64,000 nucleotides of DNA from Diaminobutyricibacter sp. McL0608 (GTDB lineage Bacteria > Actinomycetota > Actinomycetes > Actinomycetales > Microbacteriaceae), in contig NZ_CP154826.1 in assembly GCF_039613825.1 (NCBI RefSeq), positions 3,410,001-3,474,000 on the forward strand. Direction: 5' to 3'. Below the pieces are notes generated by a model, which was not told the origin of the DNA, did not search any database, and was given only the letters and a program-made list of their open reading frames with translations. The position numbers and the translations under genes are program-made. Below, piece by piece: positions 10,421-20,489 of the stretch. The first letter of the stretch is position 1; the number at the start of each line of letters is the position of its first letter.

Positions 10421-10885
10421 TCAGGCGGCCCGGCGGGCTCGCTGCGACTCGCCGTAGGCCGTCGCCGCACGCACCGACTTGGCGGCACGCGCCTTGGCGG
10501 CGCCCTTCAGTTCGATGACGCTACCGGGTGCGATGAGCTGGTCCCGCTCGACGCGCACACCGTTGCCGACCATCGCATCCACGCCGATCTTCGTGTTGCT
10601 ACCGATGCGCACGCCGCTGCCGACGACGCATCCTTCGCCGATGTGCACGTTCGATCCCACGAACGTGCGGTCACCGACGGTGGCTCCTTTGTCGATCCAG
10701 CTGCCGGCGCCGATCCAGCTGTCGAGTCCGACGCGCGCGTGCGCCTCCACATAGGCGGTCGCGTCGACGAACGCCGTCTCGGCAACACGTGCAGACGGCG
10801 ATACGAGGCCACGCCCGTTGGTGTGCCTCTTGTACTTGATGATGGCGCCGGTCTCATCCTCGAGCTCTTCGATCATTCGTGCCAT
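10421..10885 (-). CDS. Left-handed beta-helix (hexapeptide repeat) protein
   Basis: The 154 residues contain at least six hexapeptide turns between about residues 30 and 120, with repeated V/I-G-x-x-x units (VGLDSWIGAGSWI, VGDRTFVG, IGEGCVVG, IGSNTKIG), the fold of LpxD/WbbJ-type acyltransferases. The flanks are different: an acidic start and an Ala/Arg-rich basic tail (about 125-154) that could bind nucleic acid or a partner. No catalytic histidine in the usual acyltransferase position is obvious, so it may be a structural or non-catalytic member. A good GAAGGAGG site precedes the ATG, and a clear palindrome lies 40 bases further upstream. Confidence 0.75.
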   Translation of the reverse strand: MARMIEELEDETGAIIKYKRHTNGRGLVSPSARVAETAFVDATAYVEAHARVGLDSWIGAGSWIDKGATVGDRTFVGSNVHIGEGCVVGSGVRIGSNTKIGVDAMVGNGVRVERDQLIAPGSVIELKGAAKARAAKSVRAATAYGESQRARRAA

Positions 10886-10924
10886 GCCATCCTCCTTCGA
10901 GTTCGAGTCGATTCACTACACAAA

Positions 10925-10942
10925 GGTAAACACCTGTTCACC
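10925..10942. promoter_or_regulatory. Palindromic candidate operator
   Basis: GGTAAACACCTGTTCACC reads as GGTnAACAnnTGTTnACC on both strands (14 of 18 positions symmetric). It lies 40 bases upstream of the hexapeptide-repeat gene, in an AT-richer intergenic stretch also upstream of the YdeI-like gene. The binding protein is unknown. Confidence 0.45.
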
Positions 10943-11054
10943 CATAAAGATTCCCTGATCCGGCTGCGGTTCGACTCCCTGTCGGCGGGGGCTGGGATAC
11001 TCGGATGAAGACACAATGAGTACGCGCAGACCCGACCGGGCGCAAGGGGGCGGC

Positions 11055-11636
11055 ATGGACGAGCGGGAGATCCTGTACGTGGACACGGCCACCGAATGGG
11101 AGGCCTGGCTCGACGCGCATCATGCCGACACGGACGGCGTGCGCCTCGCCATCCTGAAGAAGAGCGCGGGCGGAACGGCCGCCTACGGCGAGTATCTCGA
11201 CGTCGCACTCTGTTACGGCTGGATCGACGGACGCCGCAACGGGCTCGACGACAGCCGTTTCCTCCAGTTGTTCACACCACGCACGAAGTCGAGCATCTGG
11301 TCGGTGCGCAACCGCGACCACATCGAGCGGCTGATCGCATCCGGTGCAATGCGTCCGGCAGGCCTGGCCGAGGTCGAGCGGGCGAAAGCGGACGGGCGCT
11401 GGGCCGCCGCGTATCCGCCCCAGTCGACGGCCGAGGTCCCGCCCGATCTGGCGGATGCCCTGGCCGGCAATGCGGAGGCGGCCGCGTTCTTCGCGGCGAT
11501 CTCGGGCCAGAACCGATTCGCGATCCTCTTCCGCATCGCCAACGTCAAACGCGCCGAGACGCGTGCCCGCAAGATCGCCGAATACGTCGACATGCTCGCG
11601 CGACACGAGACCATCTACCCTCAGCCGCAGAAATAG
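11055..11636 (+). CDS. YdeI/OmpD-associated family protein
   Basis: About 193 residues of the bacteriocin-protection YdeI family. It has an N-terminal region with WEAWLDAHHADTDGVRLAILKK, the family pattern YGEYLDVALCYGWIDGRRNGLDD, and a C-terminal helical part with KRAETRARKIAEYVDMLARHE. The biochemical function of the family is not established. The ATG at 11055 is preceded by AAGGGGG; an in-frame ATG 39 bases upstream would add 13 residues and cannot be excluded. It appears monocistronic and is convergent with the GH3 gene. Confidence 0.85.
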   Translation: MDEREILYVDTATEWEAWLDAHHADTDGVRLAILKKSAGGTAAYGEYLDVALCYGWIDGRRNGLDDSRFLQLFTPRTKSSIWSVRNRDHIERLIASGAMRPAGLAEVERAKADGRWAAAYPPQSTAEVPPDLADALAGNAEAAAFFAAISGQNRFAILFRIANVKRAETRARKIAEYVDMLARHETIYPQPQK

Positions 11637-11714
11637 GCGGGACGGCGAGTGCGCATCCGACGCGGGCGGGCGTGGATGCGCGACTCACCGTCCGAGGCGA
11701 GGTGCGCCGCGCTG

Positions 11715-13532
11715 CTAGTAGCGCAGGCCGTGACCGAAGGGGAACAGCGGGTCGGCCGTGTCGAACGGGACGTCCGGACGGCTGGCGCGCACGGCATCCA
11801 TCGACGACGGCAGCTCCATCGGCAGTGAGCCCTGCGGCACCGCGTCGCCGAACAGGACGTCGAGCACCGCTGCCGAACTCGCGCCGAAGTCACCGACGAT
11901 CGCCGCGACATCGTCGACGAACGGCGTCAGGATGGCGGGGCGGTCGAGGAACACGTCGACGATCGTCGGAACGGTCGCGGCAAGAGCACGCAGCTCGTCG
12001 ACCTTCTCCTGCGTGAAGTCGAGCGAACCCGCGTGGAAGAAGTTCTCGAAGAACGTCGCGCGCTGCTCGAAGGGCGCCCCGATGCGCACAATGGCGACAT
12101 CCGCCTCCTCGGGAGTCTCGACGACGGTCGCATAGGTGCCGGCCACCGCAGCGTCGACGCCTTCGAGATAGACCTTGACGCCGCGCGAAAGGGGCAGCAC
12201 GGCGGACTCGGAGCCGGCGAGTACCCGGTTGGTGAGGAGAGTGACGGATGCGCGCTGCGCCGCGTCGCCCGCCGCGCGGAACTCCGCGTTTCCGACGATG
12301 GCCTCCGCACGTTCGACGTCGACGAACGGCTCGTCGAACAGCCCGAGCACGAACTTCTCGCGCAGCAGACGCCGGGCGGACTCGTCGATGCGCTCCTCGC
12401 TGACCTCGCCGCTGCGGACGAGCTCGACGAGGAGATCGGGGATCGCCTCGCCGCCGAACTGGTCGACACCGGCCTCGATGACTTTGAGCATCCGCTGCCG
12501 GGTGGACAGGTGCTCGACGCCCCAGGCGCGCGCCGGGAACGCCTGGCCCATGAGCTCGGCGTCGCTGAGCAGGCCCCAGTCGGTGCAGACGATTCCGTCG
12601 AAGTTGTAGCGCTCGCGCAGCAGACCGGTGATGACCGATTTGTTGAAGCCGAAGCCGACCTCTTCGTACTCGGTGCCGACCGGCATGCCGTAGTAGGGCA
12701 TGATCTGACTGCCGCCGGCGGCGAAAGCGGCCTCGAACGGCCTCAGGTGGTACTCGAAGTTGTCGCCGGGGTAGACCTGCTCGCGGCCGTACTCGAAGTG
12801 CGGGTCCTCGCCGTCCTTCTGCGGTCCGCCGCCGGGGAAGTGCTTGGACATCGTGGCGACCGAGTCGGGCCCGAGTTCGGAGCCCTGGAAACCGCGGATG
12901 TAGGCGGCGCCGAGCTTCGAGGTGAGTTCAGCATCCTCACCGAAGGTCGCGACCTGGCGCGCCCAGCGCGATTCGGTGGCGAGGTCGATCTGAGGGTGCA
13001 GCGCGACCCGCAGGCCGACGGCCGTGTACTCCTGGCGGGCGATGTCGCCGAACTGCTCGACGAGCTTCTCATCGCCGATCGCGCCGAGGCCGAGCGTTTC
13101 GGGCCACTGCGAGAAGGGGCCGGCGAGCATCGCAGCGCCGGGGTTCTCGCTGAAGGAGTGGCGCGGGTCGGTGGAGAGCGTGACCGGGATGCCGAGGCGA
13201 GTGCCGGCGGCGAGTTCCTGCAGGCGGTTGTGCCATTCGGCCATCTGGGTGGCGCTCGAGGCGGCGCCGAAGACGTTGAAGTGGGTCATGTGGCGGCCCT
13301 TGACCATGTCGCTGGTCGGAGCGATCCCGAAGGTGGCGTCGCCTTCGGACAGTGAGCCGTCTTCGCCGATGGTGATCATCGTCTGGAAGAACAGGCCGGC
13401 CTTCTCTTCGAGCGCCATCTGGCCGAGGAGGTTCTCGACGCGCTGCTCGACGGGCAGCGCAGAGTCGCGGAAGGTGGGATCGACGTCTGCGTCGGCGTCT
13501 GGGGTCGTGATCGTGGGTGACGACTCTGTCAT
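11715..13532 (-). CDS. Glycoside hydrolase family 3 exo-beta-glycosidase
   Basis: A 605-residue GH3 enzyme that probably releases beta-linked glucose or xylose from the non-reducing end of oligosaccharides. The catalytic nucleophile is Asp318 in GIVCTDWG. KHFPGGGPQKDGEDP near residue 230 and the PYYGMP segment near 279 are typical of the two-domain ExoI-like branch. The second (alpha/beta sandwich) domain is present, but the C-terminal fibronectin-III module is not. There is no signal peptide, so the enzyme is cytoplasmic. The ATG is preceded by AAAGGAAC. It is divergent from the fused double TetR gene, which is its likely regulator. A second GH3 gene of different architecture lies at 36 kb, also divergent from a related TetR. 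Confidence 0.9.
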   Translation of the reverse strand: MTESSPTITTPDADADVDPTFRDSALPVEQRVENLLGQMALEEKAGLFFQTMITIGEDGSLSEGDATFGIAPTSDMVKGRHMTHFNVFGAASSATQMAEWHNRLQELAAGTRLGIPVTLSTDPRHSFSENPGAAMLAGPFSQWPETLGLGAIGDEKLVEQFGDIARQEYTAVGLRVALHPQIDLATESRWARQVATFGEDAELTSKLGAAYIRGFQGSELGPDSVATMSKHFPGGGPQKDGEDPHFEYGREQVYPGDNFEYHLRPFEAAFAAGGSQIMPYYGMPVGTEYEEVGFGFNKSVITGLLRERYNFDGIVCTDWGLLSDAELMGQAFPARAWGVEHLSTRQRMLKVIEAGVDQFGGEAIPDLLVELVRSGEVSEERIDESARRLLREKFVLGLFDEPFVDVERAEAIVGNAEFRAAGDAAQRASVTLLTNRVLAGSESAVLPLSRGVKVYLEGVDAAVAGTYATVVETPEEADVAIVRIGAPFEQRATFFENFFHAGSLDFTQEKVDELRALAATVPTIVDVFLDRPAILTPFVDDVAAIVGDFGASSAAVLDVLFGDAVPQGSLPMELPSSMDAVRASRPDVPFDTADPLFPFGHGLRY

Positions 13533-13633
13533 GAAGGGTTCCTTTCCCGAGGAGCCTGCTTCGGCTCGCCGGTAGCCTACGCCACAAATCAACCGAGTGG
13601 TAACATTTTGGTGGCCGATGGAGAGGAGTCACA

Positions 13634-14905
13634 GTGGATTCGCCGGATTCCGTCGCACCCCGTCGCTATGCGAACGGGGTCGCGACACGTGAAGCCATCC
13701 TCGACGCGGCCAACGAGCTGGCGATCGAAACCGGGTTCGCCGGGGTCTCGCTGCGCGAGCTCGCAGTGCGAACCGGGATCTCGCATCCGGGTCTCCTTCG
13801 GCACTTCGCCTCCACCGACGAGGTTCTGCTCGCGCTGCTCGACCGCCACGAACGCGCGAACGAAGCCTGGGTCGCCGAAGCGGGCATCCTCGGCGCGGGC
13901 AGCACGCTCGCACTCGTCGAGCTCGCCGAGCACAACGCGACCGTTCCCGGGTACGTCGAGCTCTTCACGACGCTGGCCGGCGAGGCGGCGAGCGCGGCAC
14001 ATCCGGCTCACGCCCGGTTCGCCCTGCGCTATGAATCGCTGCGCGAACTGTCTGCGAGGCAGTTCCGGCAGTCAGTGGATGAGGGACTCGTCACGGCAGC
14101 CATAGCGCCGCACGATGAGGCGGTTCGTCTCGCGGCCGCATGGGATGGGCTGCAGCTGCAATCGCTCTACGACCCGGTGGTGGATGTGCCCGAACTGCTG
14201 CGCGGACACCTCGTGTGGCTGACCGGCGGGTCTGCGACGGCACCTGCCGCCCTGGCGCGCGCGTGTGCAGTCCTGCCCGCCGGGCCGGCGGCGCTTGGCG
14301 AAGCGACGGCATCCGGCGAGATCGCGACCCGCGGCTACGCGGTCGGCAGGGCCCGGCGCGACGAGATCGTCGACGAGGCCATGAAACTGTTCGCCGCGTC
14401 CGGCTTCCGTGGAACGAGCCTGCAGGAGATCGCGCAGTCCGTCGGCATCTCGAAAGCCACCCTGCTGCATCATTTCGGTTCGAAGGACAATCTGCTCATC
14501 GCCGTTCTGCGCCGCCGGGACGAGCGCGCACCGCTCGGGGTCCCCGCCCCCACCACGGCGCCGCTGGAGCTCGTGACCGGTCTAGCCGACGGCGCTCGGC
14601 AGAATGCCGGCGAGCCCGGCCTCGTCGAGTTGTATTCGGTGCTCGCCGCCGAGTCGGCGAACCCCGAGCATCCGGGGCACGAGTTCTTCCGAGACCGATT
14701 CCAGACCGGTCGCGCCTACTTCACGGCGATGTTCGCGGCTCTCGCGGCAGATGGCCGGCTGCCCCGGGGCGCGGACCCTGCGTTCGAAGCGGCCTGGCTC
14801 CTTGCCCTCTGGGACGGCCTCCAGCTGCAGTGGCTGTACGACCCGGCCGCAGTCGACGTCGCCGAGCAACTGCGGGGTCACCTCGGGCGGCTCGTCGTGG
14901 CCTGA
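13634..14905 (+). CDS. Fused double TetR-family regulator
   Basis: The 423 residues hold two complete TetR units in one chain. The first has its helix-turn-helix at about residues 37-60 (VSLRELAVRTGISHPGLLRHF) and ligand-binding part to about 198. After an Ala-rich linker, the second has its helix-turn-helix at about 258-282 (TSLQEIAQSVGISKATLLHHF). Both units end in the same pattern (WDGLQLQSLYDP at 170, WDGLQLQWLYDP at 393), so the gene arose by duplication of one TetR gene. Single TetR proteins act as dimers, so this may be a one-chain pseudodimer; that is inference. The GTG start has GAGAGGAG upstream. It is divergent from the GH3 gene, and the single TetR at 38.7 kb is a close relative of the same type. 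Confidence 0.92.
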   Translation: MDSPDSVAPRRYANGVATREAILDAANELAIETGFAGVSLRELAVRTGISHPGLLRHFASTDEVLLALLDRHERANEAWVAEAGILGAGSTLALVELAEHNATVPGYVELFTTLAGEAASAAHPAHARFALRYESLRELSARQFRQSVDEGLVTAAIAPHDEAVRLAAAWDGLQLQSLYDPVVDVPELLRGHLVWLTGGSATAPAALARACAVLPAGPAALGEATASGEIATRGYAVGRARRDEIVDEAMKLFAASGFRGTSLQEIAQSVGISKATLLHHFGSKDNLLIAVLRRRDERAPLGVPAPTTAPLELVTGLADGARQNAGEPGLVELYSVLAAESANPEHPGHEFFRDRFQTGRAYFTAMFAALAADGRLPRGADPAFEAAWLLALWDGLQLQWLYDPAAVDVAEQLRGHLGRLVVA

Positions 14906-14923
14906 GTGCGCTGGGACCTACTT

Positions 14924-14980
14924 CGAATTGAGGTAAATCGCTGTCCCGAAGGGACCGAACACCCGTTTTGCCTCAACTCG
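14924..14980. terminator. Nested hairpin between convergent tetR and recQ genes
   Basis: Outer arms at 14924-14938 (CGAATTGAGG...) and 14966-14980 pair at 12 of 15 positions, and an inner GTCCC-GAA-GGGAC hairpin sits in the loop at 14943-14955. It is placed between two convergent genes. Confidence 0.55.
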
Positions 14981-15002
14981 GCGCCCGTGCCCGGCAGAGC
15001 GC

Positions 15003-17030
<2,028 letters not shown>

Positions 17031-17124
17031 TGCTCGATCGTAACCGGAGCATCCGACGCCCGGGCACCGATCCCGGCATCTGTGGATTATCACGGCTCCG
17101 CGGCCGTCGTCAGAGGCCCGCGAT

Positions 17125-18015
17125 ATGCTCGGCGCGATGCTCACCCCGGTACTCGGTCTCCTCGGTGCGCTGGTCTACGGCTCCGCCGACTTCCTCGGCG
17201 GGCTCGCGGCCCAGCGCATCAGCGCGGTCCGTGCGGCGGGCCTCTCCGCCCTCTCCGGCCTCGTCGTGCTGCTGGTGCTGCTCCCCTTCTTCGGTGCGCG
17301 CTGGAGCGAATCCGCCGTCCTGTGGGGAGCCCTCTCGGGAGTGGCCGGCGCCATAGCACTCTCGCTGCTCTACGCCTGCCTCGCGATCGGGCCCATGAGC
17401 ATCCTCTCGCCGCTCACTGCGGTCGTCTCCGCGATCGTTCCGCTCACCTGGGGCCTGCTGCACGGTGAGCGGTTCGCTGCGATCGGCTGGGTGGGGCTCG
17501 GCCTCGCGCTCGTCGCTGTCGTGCTCGTGGGCTTCGTTCCGGAGCGCGGCGCCGTGCGTCCCCGGTCCCGCGGCCTCGTGATGGCGGTCGCGGCGGGCGC
17601 CTTCATCGGCGTCTTCCTCATCCTGATCGACCTGACGCCCGACGACTCGGGCCTCGCTCCGCTGGTCCTGAATCGGCTGGTGAACGCGTCGATCATGTTC
17701 GCGACCGTCGGCGTCGTCTGGCTCGCCTCGCGCCGGAGGCGACGGCCGGTGGATGGACGGATCGCGGCGAATCGCGGATGGCGCCCCGGGCTCCCTTTCG
17801 CCGTCGCCGGTGGCGCCGTCGATGCCTGCGCCAACATTCTTCTGCTGATCGGCCTTCGAATCGGCAACCTGAGCGTCATGTCCGTGCTGACCGCGCTGTA
17901 TCCGGCGGGCACGATCATCCTCGCCGCGATCGTGCTGAAAGAAAGAATCGCGCCGGTGCAGTGGGCCGGGCTGGTCCTCGCTCTGGCCGCGACGGGGATG
18001 CTCGCTGCAGGGTGA
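17125..18015 (+). CDS. EamA/DMT-family transporter
   Basis: An integral membrane protein of 296 residues with ten predicted hydrophobic segments arranged as two EamA repeats (about 5-135 and 150-295), the standard size for drug/metabolite transporters. Each repeat ends with the family's PL(T/S)-type and E-R helix (LSPLTAVVSAIVPLTWGLLHGERF and LYPAGTIILAAIVLKERIAPVQW). A basic loop (SRRRRRPVDGR) separates the later helices. The substrate is unknown; relatives export amino acids or other metabolites. An alternative ATG lies four codons downstream, and neither has a strong ribosome binding site. Confidence 0.88.
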   Translation: MLGAMLTPVLGLLGALVYGSADFLGGLAAQRISAVRAAGLSALSGLVVLLVLLPFFGARWSESAVLWGALSGVAGAIALSLLYACLAIGPMSILSPLTAVVSAIVPLTWGLLHGERFAAIGWVGLGLALVAVVLVGFVPERGAVRPRSRGLVMAVAAGAFIGVFLILIDLTPDDSGLAPLVLNRLVNASIMFATVGVVWLASRRRRRPVDGRIAANRGWRPGLPFAVAGGAVDACANILLLIGLRIGNLSVMSVLTALYPAGTIILAAIVLKERIAPVQWAGLVLALAATGMLAAG

Positions 18016-18048
18016 CGGGACCGCGCCCCGACGACCGGCGACCCGTAC

Positions 18049-18771
18049 TCAGCTCGAGGAAAGCGCGGTCTCGCTCTCCTCTGCCATCAGGATGAGGTCG
18101 ACCGCCTCCGCCCGCGCGGTCTCGATCTCCGCAGTCGTCAGCCCAACGAGCCGCAGGCACGAGGCCGCGATCGTCGCATCGTCGTCATCGGCCGACTCGC
18201 CGTCGCGGCGCAGCTGGATGACCACCTCGGCGAGCTGGATGAGCAGCATTCCGAGACGTGACTCGTCCAGGCCGGCCACCGCATCCGGATGCGCAGCGGC
18301 CGCCCCGAGGCGCCCGTACGCCGCCCGCAGCTGGGCGCGTTCCTGACGGAACGCATCGAAGCGTTCGTCCTGGACCTCGGGGTGCAGGTAGAGCACGCCG
18401 ATGTTGTGGGGTGTGCGGCGCAGCGTCCGCGCATCCATGCTCGCCAGGGCGTACAACGCTCCGGCCGCTCCGACGTCGTGCGGCACCCTCGTCTCGATCG
18501 AACGGACGAACTCGTTGCTCGGTCGCACGGAGTTGCTGAGCAGCTCGACCAGAATCTCGTCCTTGCCGGCGAAGTGGTAGTAGAGCGACTGCTGCCGGAT
18601 GCCGACACGGTCGGCGATGGCCCGCGTCGAGGTTCCCGAGAATCCGGACTCGACGAAGAGGGCAGCCGCCGCATCCAGGATCTGCTCGCGTCCCGACAGC
18701 GGTGACGTCGCCCCGTCGGCCGCGGCGCGCGGACGTCCCGGCCGGTTCGGACTGACGGACGGCGAGCTCAT
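18049..18771 (-). CDS. TetR-family regulator at the end of the guanidine/urea operon
   Basis: A 240-residue regulator. The helix-turn-helix lies at about residues 45-72 (TSTRAIADRVGIRQQSLYYHFAGKDEIL), followed by an all-helical ligand-binding domain. The first 28 residues are a Pro/Arg/Ser-rich tail. Its ATG overlaps the stop of the allophanate hydrolase gene by 4 bases, so it is made as the last product of the operon and is the best candidate for its regulator. A symmetric site upstream of the first gene (27347-27364) is the natural candidate target; that link is inferred. Confidence 0.9.
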   Translation of the reverse strand: MSSPSVSPNRPGRPRAAADGATSPLSGREQILDAAAALFVESGFSGTSTRAIADRVGIRQQSLYYHFAGKDEILVELLSNSVRPSNEFVRSIETRVPHDVGAAGALYALASMDARTLRRTPHNIGVLYLHPEVQDERFDAFRQERAQLRAAYGRLGAAAAHPDAVAGLDESRLGMLLIQLAEVVIQLRRDGESADDDDATIAASCLRLVGLTTAEIETARAEAVDLILMAEESETALSSS

Positions 18772-20489
18772 GCCATAGATTGTGGCACCAACGCCGGGGC
18801 CTCCGCCGACGCGGCGGCCAGCCAGTTGCGCCAGCCTCGGAATGGCGTGATGTCGAGGGCGTCCTCGGTGGCGACCGGCTCGCAGAGGAAGCCTGCGACG
18901 ACCCGTCCGTCCGTCAGCGTCACCCGGCCGATGGTCATCGGGGCGGGCAGCGCGCCGACGAACCGGGCGAACCCGGCGGCCGGTAGCGACCAGAGTTCGC
19001 CCGCGACCGATGCGCCGCCCGACGACACCCGCAGCATCCCCGGTTTGGGCGGGGTGGTCTCGAGCGCGAACAGGCGGTAGTCGGGCGTCGTGATCACGGC
19101 GCCGGCGAAGGAGCCGCCCGCGGAGACCAGCTGCCCGTTGAGCGGCTGACCGGTCAGGTGGGCGCCGACGACGAGGACGTCGACCGCCGGGGCGAGGATC
19201 AGCTCGGCGATGCGCGCGATCGCCCGATCGTGGAACGCGTCGGCGGTGAGCATGACTCCGAACGGAAGGCCCGCCACAGTGCCGGCCGGGATGGCGAGCG
19301 AGCACAGGTCGAGGAGGTTCGCGAAATTCGTGAACCTGCCCATCCTGCTGTTCGCGCCGACCGGGTCGGACGCGAGCTCGGCCAGCGTGGGGTGCCAGGT
19401 GGTGGTCGGCGTGAGCAGCGCGTCGCATCCGTCGAGCGCCGCGCGGCCGAGCAGGGCCAGCCGGTCGACGCGCTCGATGTCGGCGAACAGTTCGGCGGCC
19501 GTTCGGGATGCACCCGCGAGGATGATCGCGGAGACCGTGGGGTCCAGGTCCGGTCCGACGAGGTCGCGGTGGGCGTCGATGTGGGCGCCGACCGCCGCAT
19601 ACCGTTCGGCCACGAACGCGCCGTCGTAGAGAAGCTTCGCGGCGTCGAGCAACGGCTCGATGTCCACCTCGACGACCTCCACCCCGGCTTCGACGAGCCG
19701 ATCGACCGTCGCCTGGAAGGCCTCGGCCCAGCCGTCGGCCAGCCCCGCGAGATGAGGAGCGGTGGGGATGGCGACGCGGGGGGCGGCCGCCACAGCGCCG
19801 ACTTCGCGGGCGGCCGTCTCCGCAGCCGAGCGCGCCAGCGGGTCGAGTCCGTCGTCGCCCGCGAGGAGCTCGGCCGCGCGTCGGGCGAGCCCGAGGTCGC
19901 GGGCGAACACCGTCACGCAGTCGAGGCTGCGGCACGCCGGGACGACCCCGGTCGCGGGCACGAGACCACGGGTGGGCTTGACTCCGACGATCCCGTTCAG
20001 GGCTGCCGGCACACGACCGGATCCTGCCGTGTCGGTGCCGAGGGCGAGGTCCACGATGCCGAGCGCCACGGCGACGGCGGAGCCGGAGCTGGAGCCTCCG
20101 GAGATGCGCTCCGGGTCCCAGGCGTTCCGGACCGCGCCGTACGGGCTGCGGGTGCCGACGAGGCCGGTCGCGAACTGGTCGAGGTTCGTCTTGCCGATCA
20201 CGATCGCGCCGTTGGCGCGCAACCTCGCCACCGCTGTCGCGTCGGCATCCGGTGCGTACGCGTAGCTCGGGGAGCCTGCCGTGGTCCGAAGACCGGCCAC
20301 GTCGATGTTGTCCTTGACCCCGGCCACCAGGCCCGCGAGCGGGAGCACTTCGCCCGCCGCCACCCGAGCGTCGACCGCCGCAGCCTCGTGCGCCGCCGAC
20401 GCCTCGTCGCGCAGGCTGATCCAGATCTCGGGGCGATCCGCCTCCCGAATGCGGGCGTAGGCGTCTCGGACGCGGGCGAGTGAACTCAT
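18768..20489 (-). CDS. atzF: Allophanate hydrolase
   Basis: A 573-residue amidase-signature enzyme (EC 3.5.1.54) that splits allophanate into two ammonia and two CO2. The catalytic triad is visible as Lys59 (AGVKDNID), cis-Ser133 in SGGSSSGSA and nucleophile Ser157 in GTDTAGSGR. Residues about 455-570 form the extra C-terminal domain found in allophanate hydrolases but not in simple amidases. The gene overlaps both neighbours by 4 bases and lies just downstream of the carboxylase that supplies the intermediate. It is cytoplasmic. Confidence 0.93.
   Translation of the reverse strand: MSSLARVRDAYARIREADRPEIWISLRDEASAAHEAAAVDARVAAGEVLPLAGLVAGVKDNIDVAGLRTTAGSPSYAYAPDADATAVARLRANGAIVIGKTNLDQFATGLVGTRSPYGAVRNAWDPERISGGSSSGSAVAVALGIVDLALGTDTAGSGRVPAALNGIVGVKPTRGLVPATGVVPACRSLDCVTVFARDLGLARRAAELLAGDDGLDPLARSAAETAAREVGAVAAAPRVAIPTAPHLAGLADGWAEAFQATVDRLVEAGVEVVEVDIEPLLDAAKLLYDGAFVAERYAAVGAHIDAHRDLVGPDLDPTVSAIILAGASRTAAELFADIERVDRLALLGRAALDGCDALLTPTTTWHPTLAELASDPVGANSRMGRFTNFANLLDLCSLAIPAGTVAGLPFGVMLTADAFHDRAIARIAELILAPAVDVLVVGAHLTGQPLNGQLVSAGGSFAGAVITTPDYRLFALETTPPKPGMLRVSSGGASVAGELWSLPAAGFARFVGALPAPMTIGRVTLTDGRVVAGFLCEPVATEDALDITPFRGWRNWLAAASAEAPALVPQSMA

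Noticed and set aside
13593-13610. Candidate operator AACCGAGTGGTAAC between the first GH3 gene and the double TetR
   Set aside because: Symmetry is limited to three bases per arm, so it is only a guess although a regulator site is expected here.
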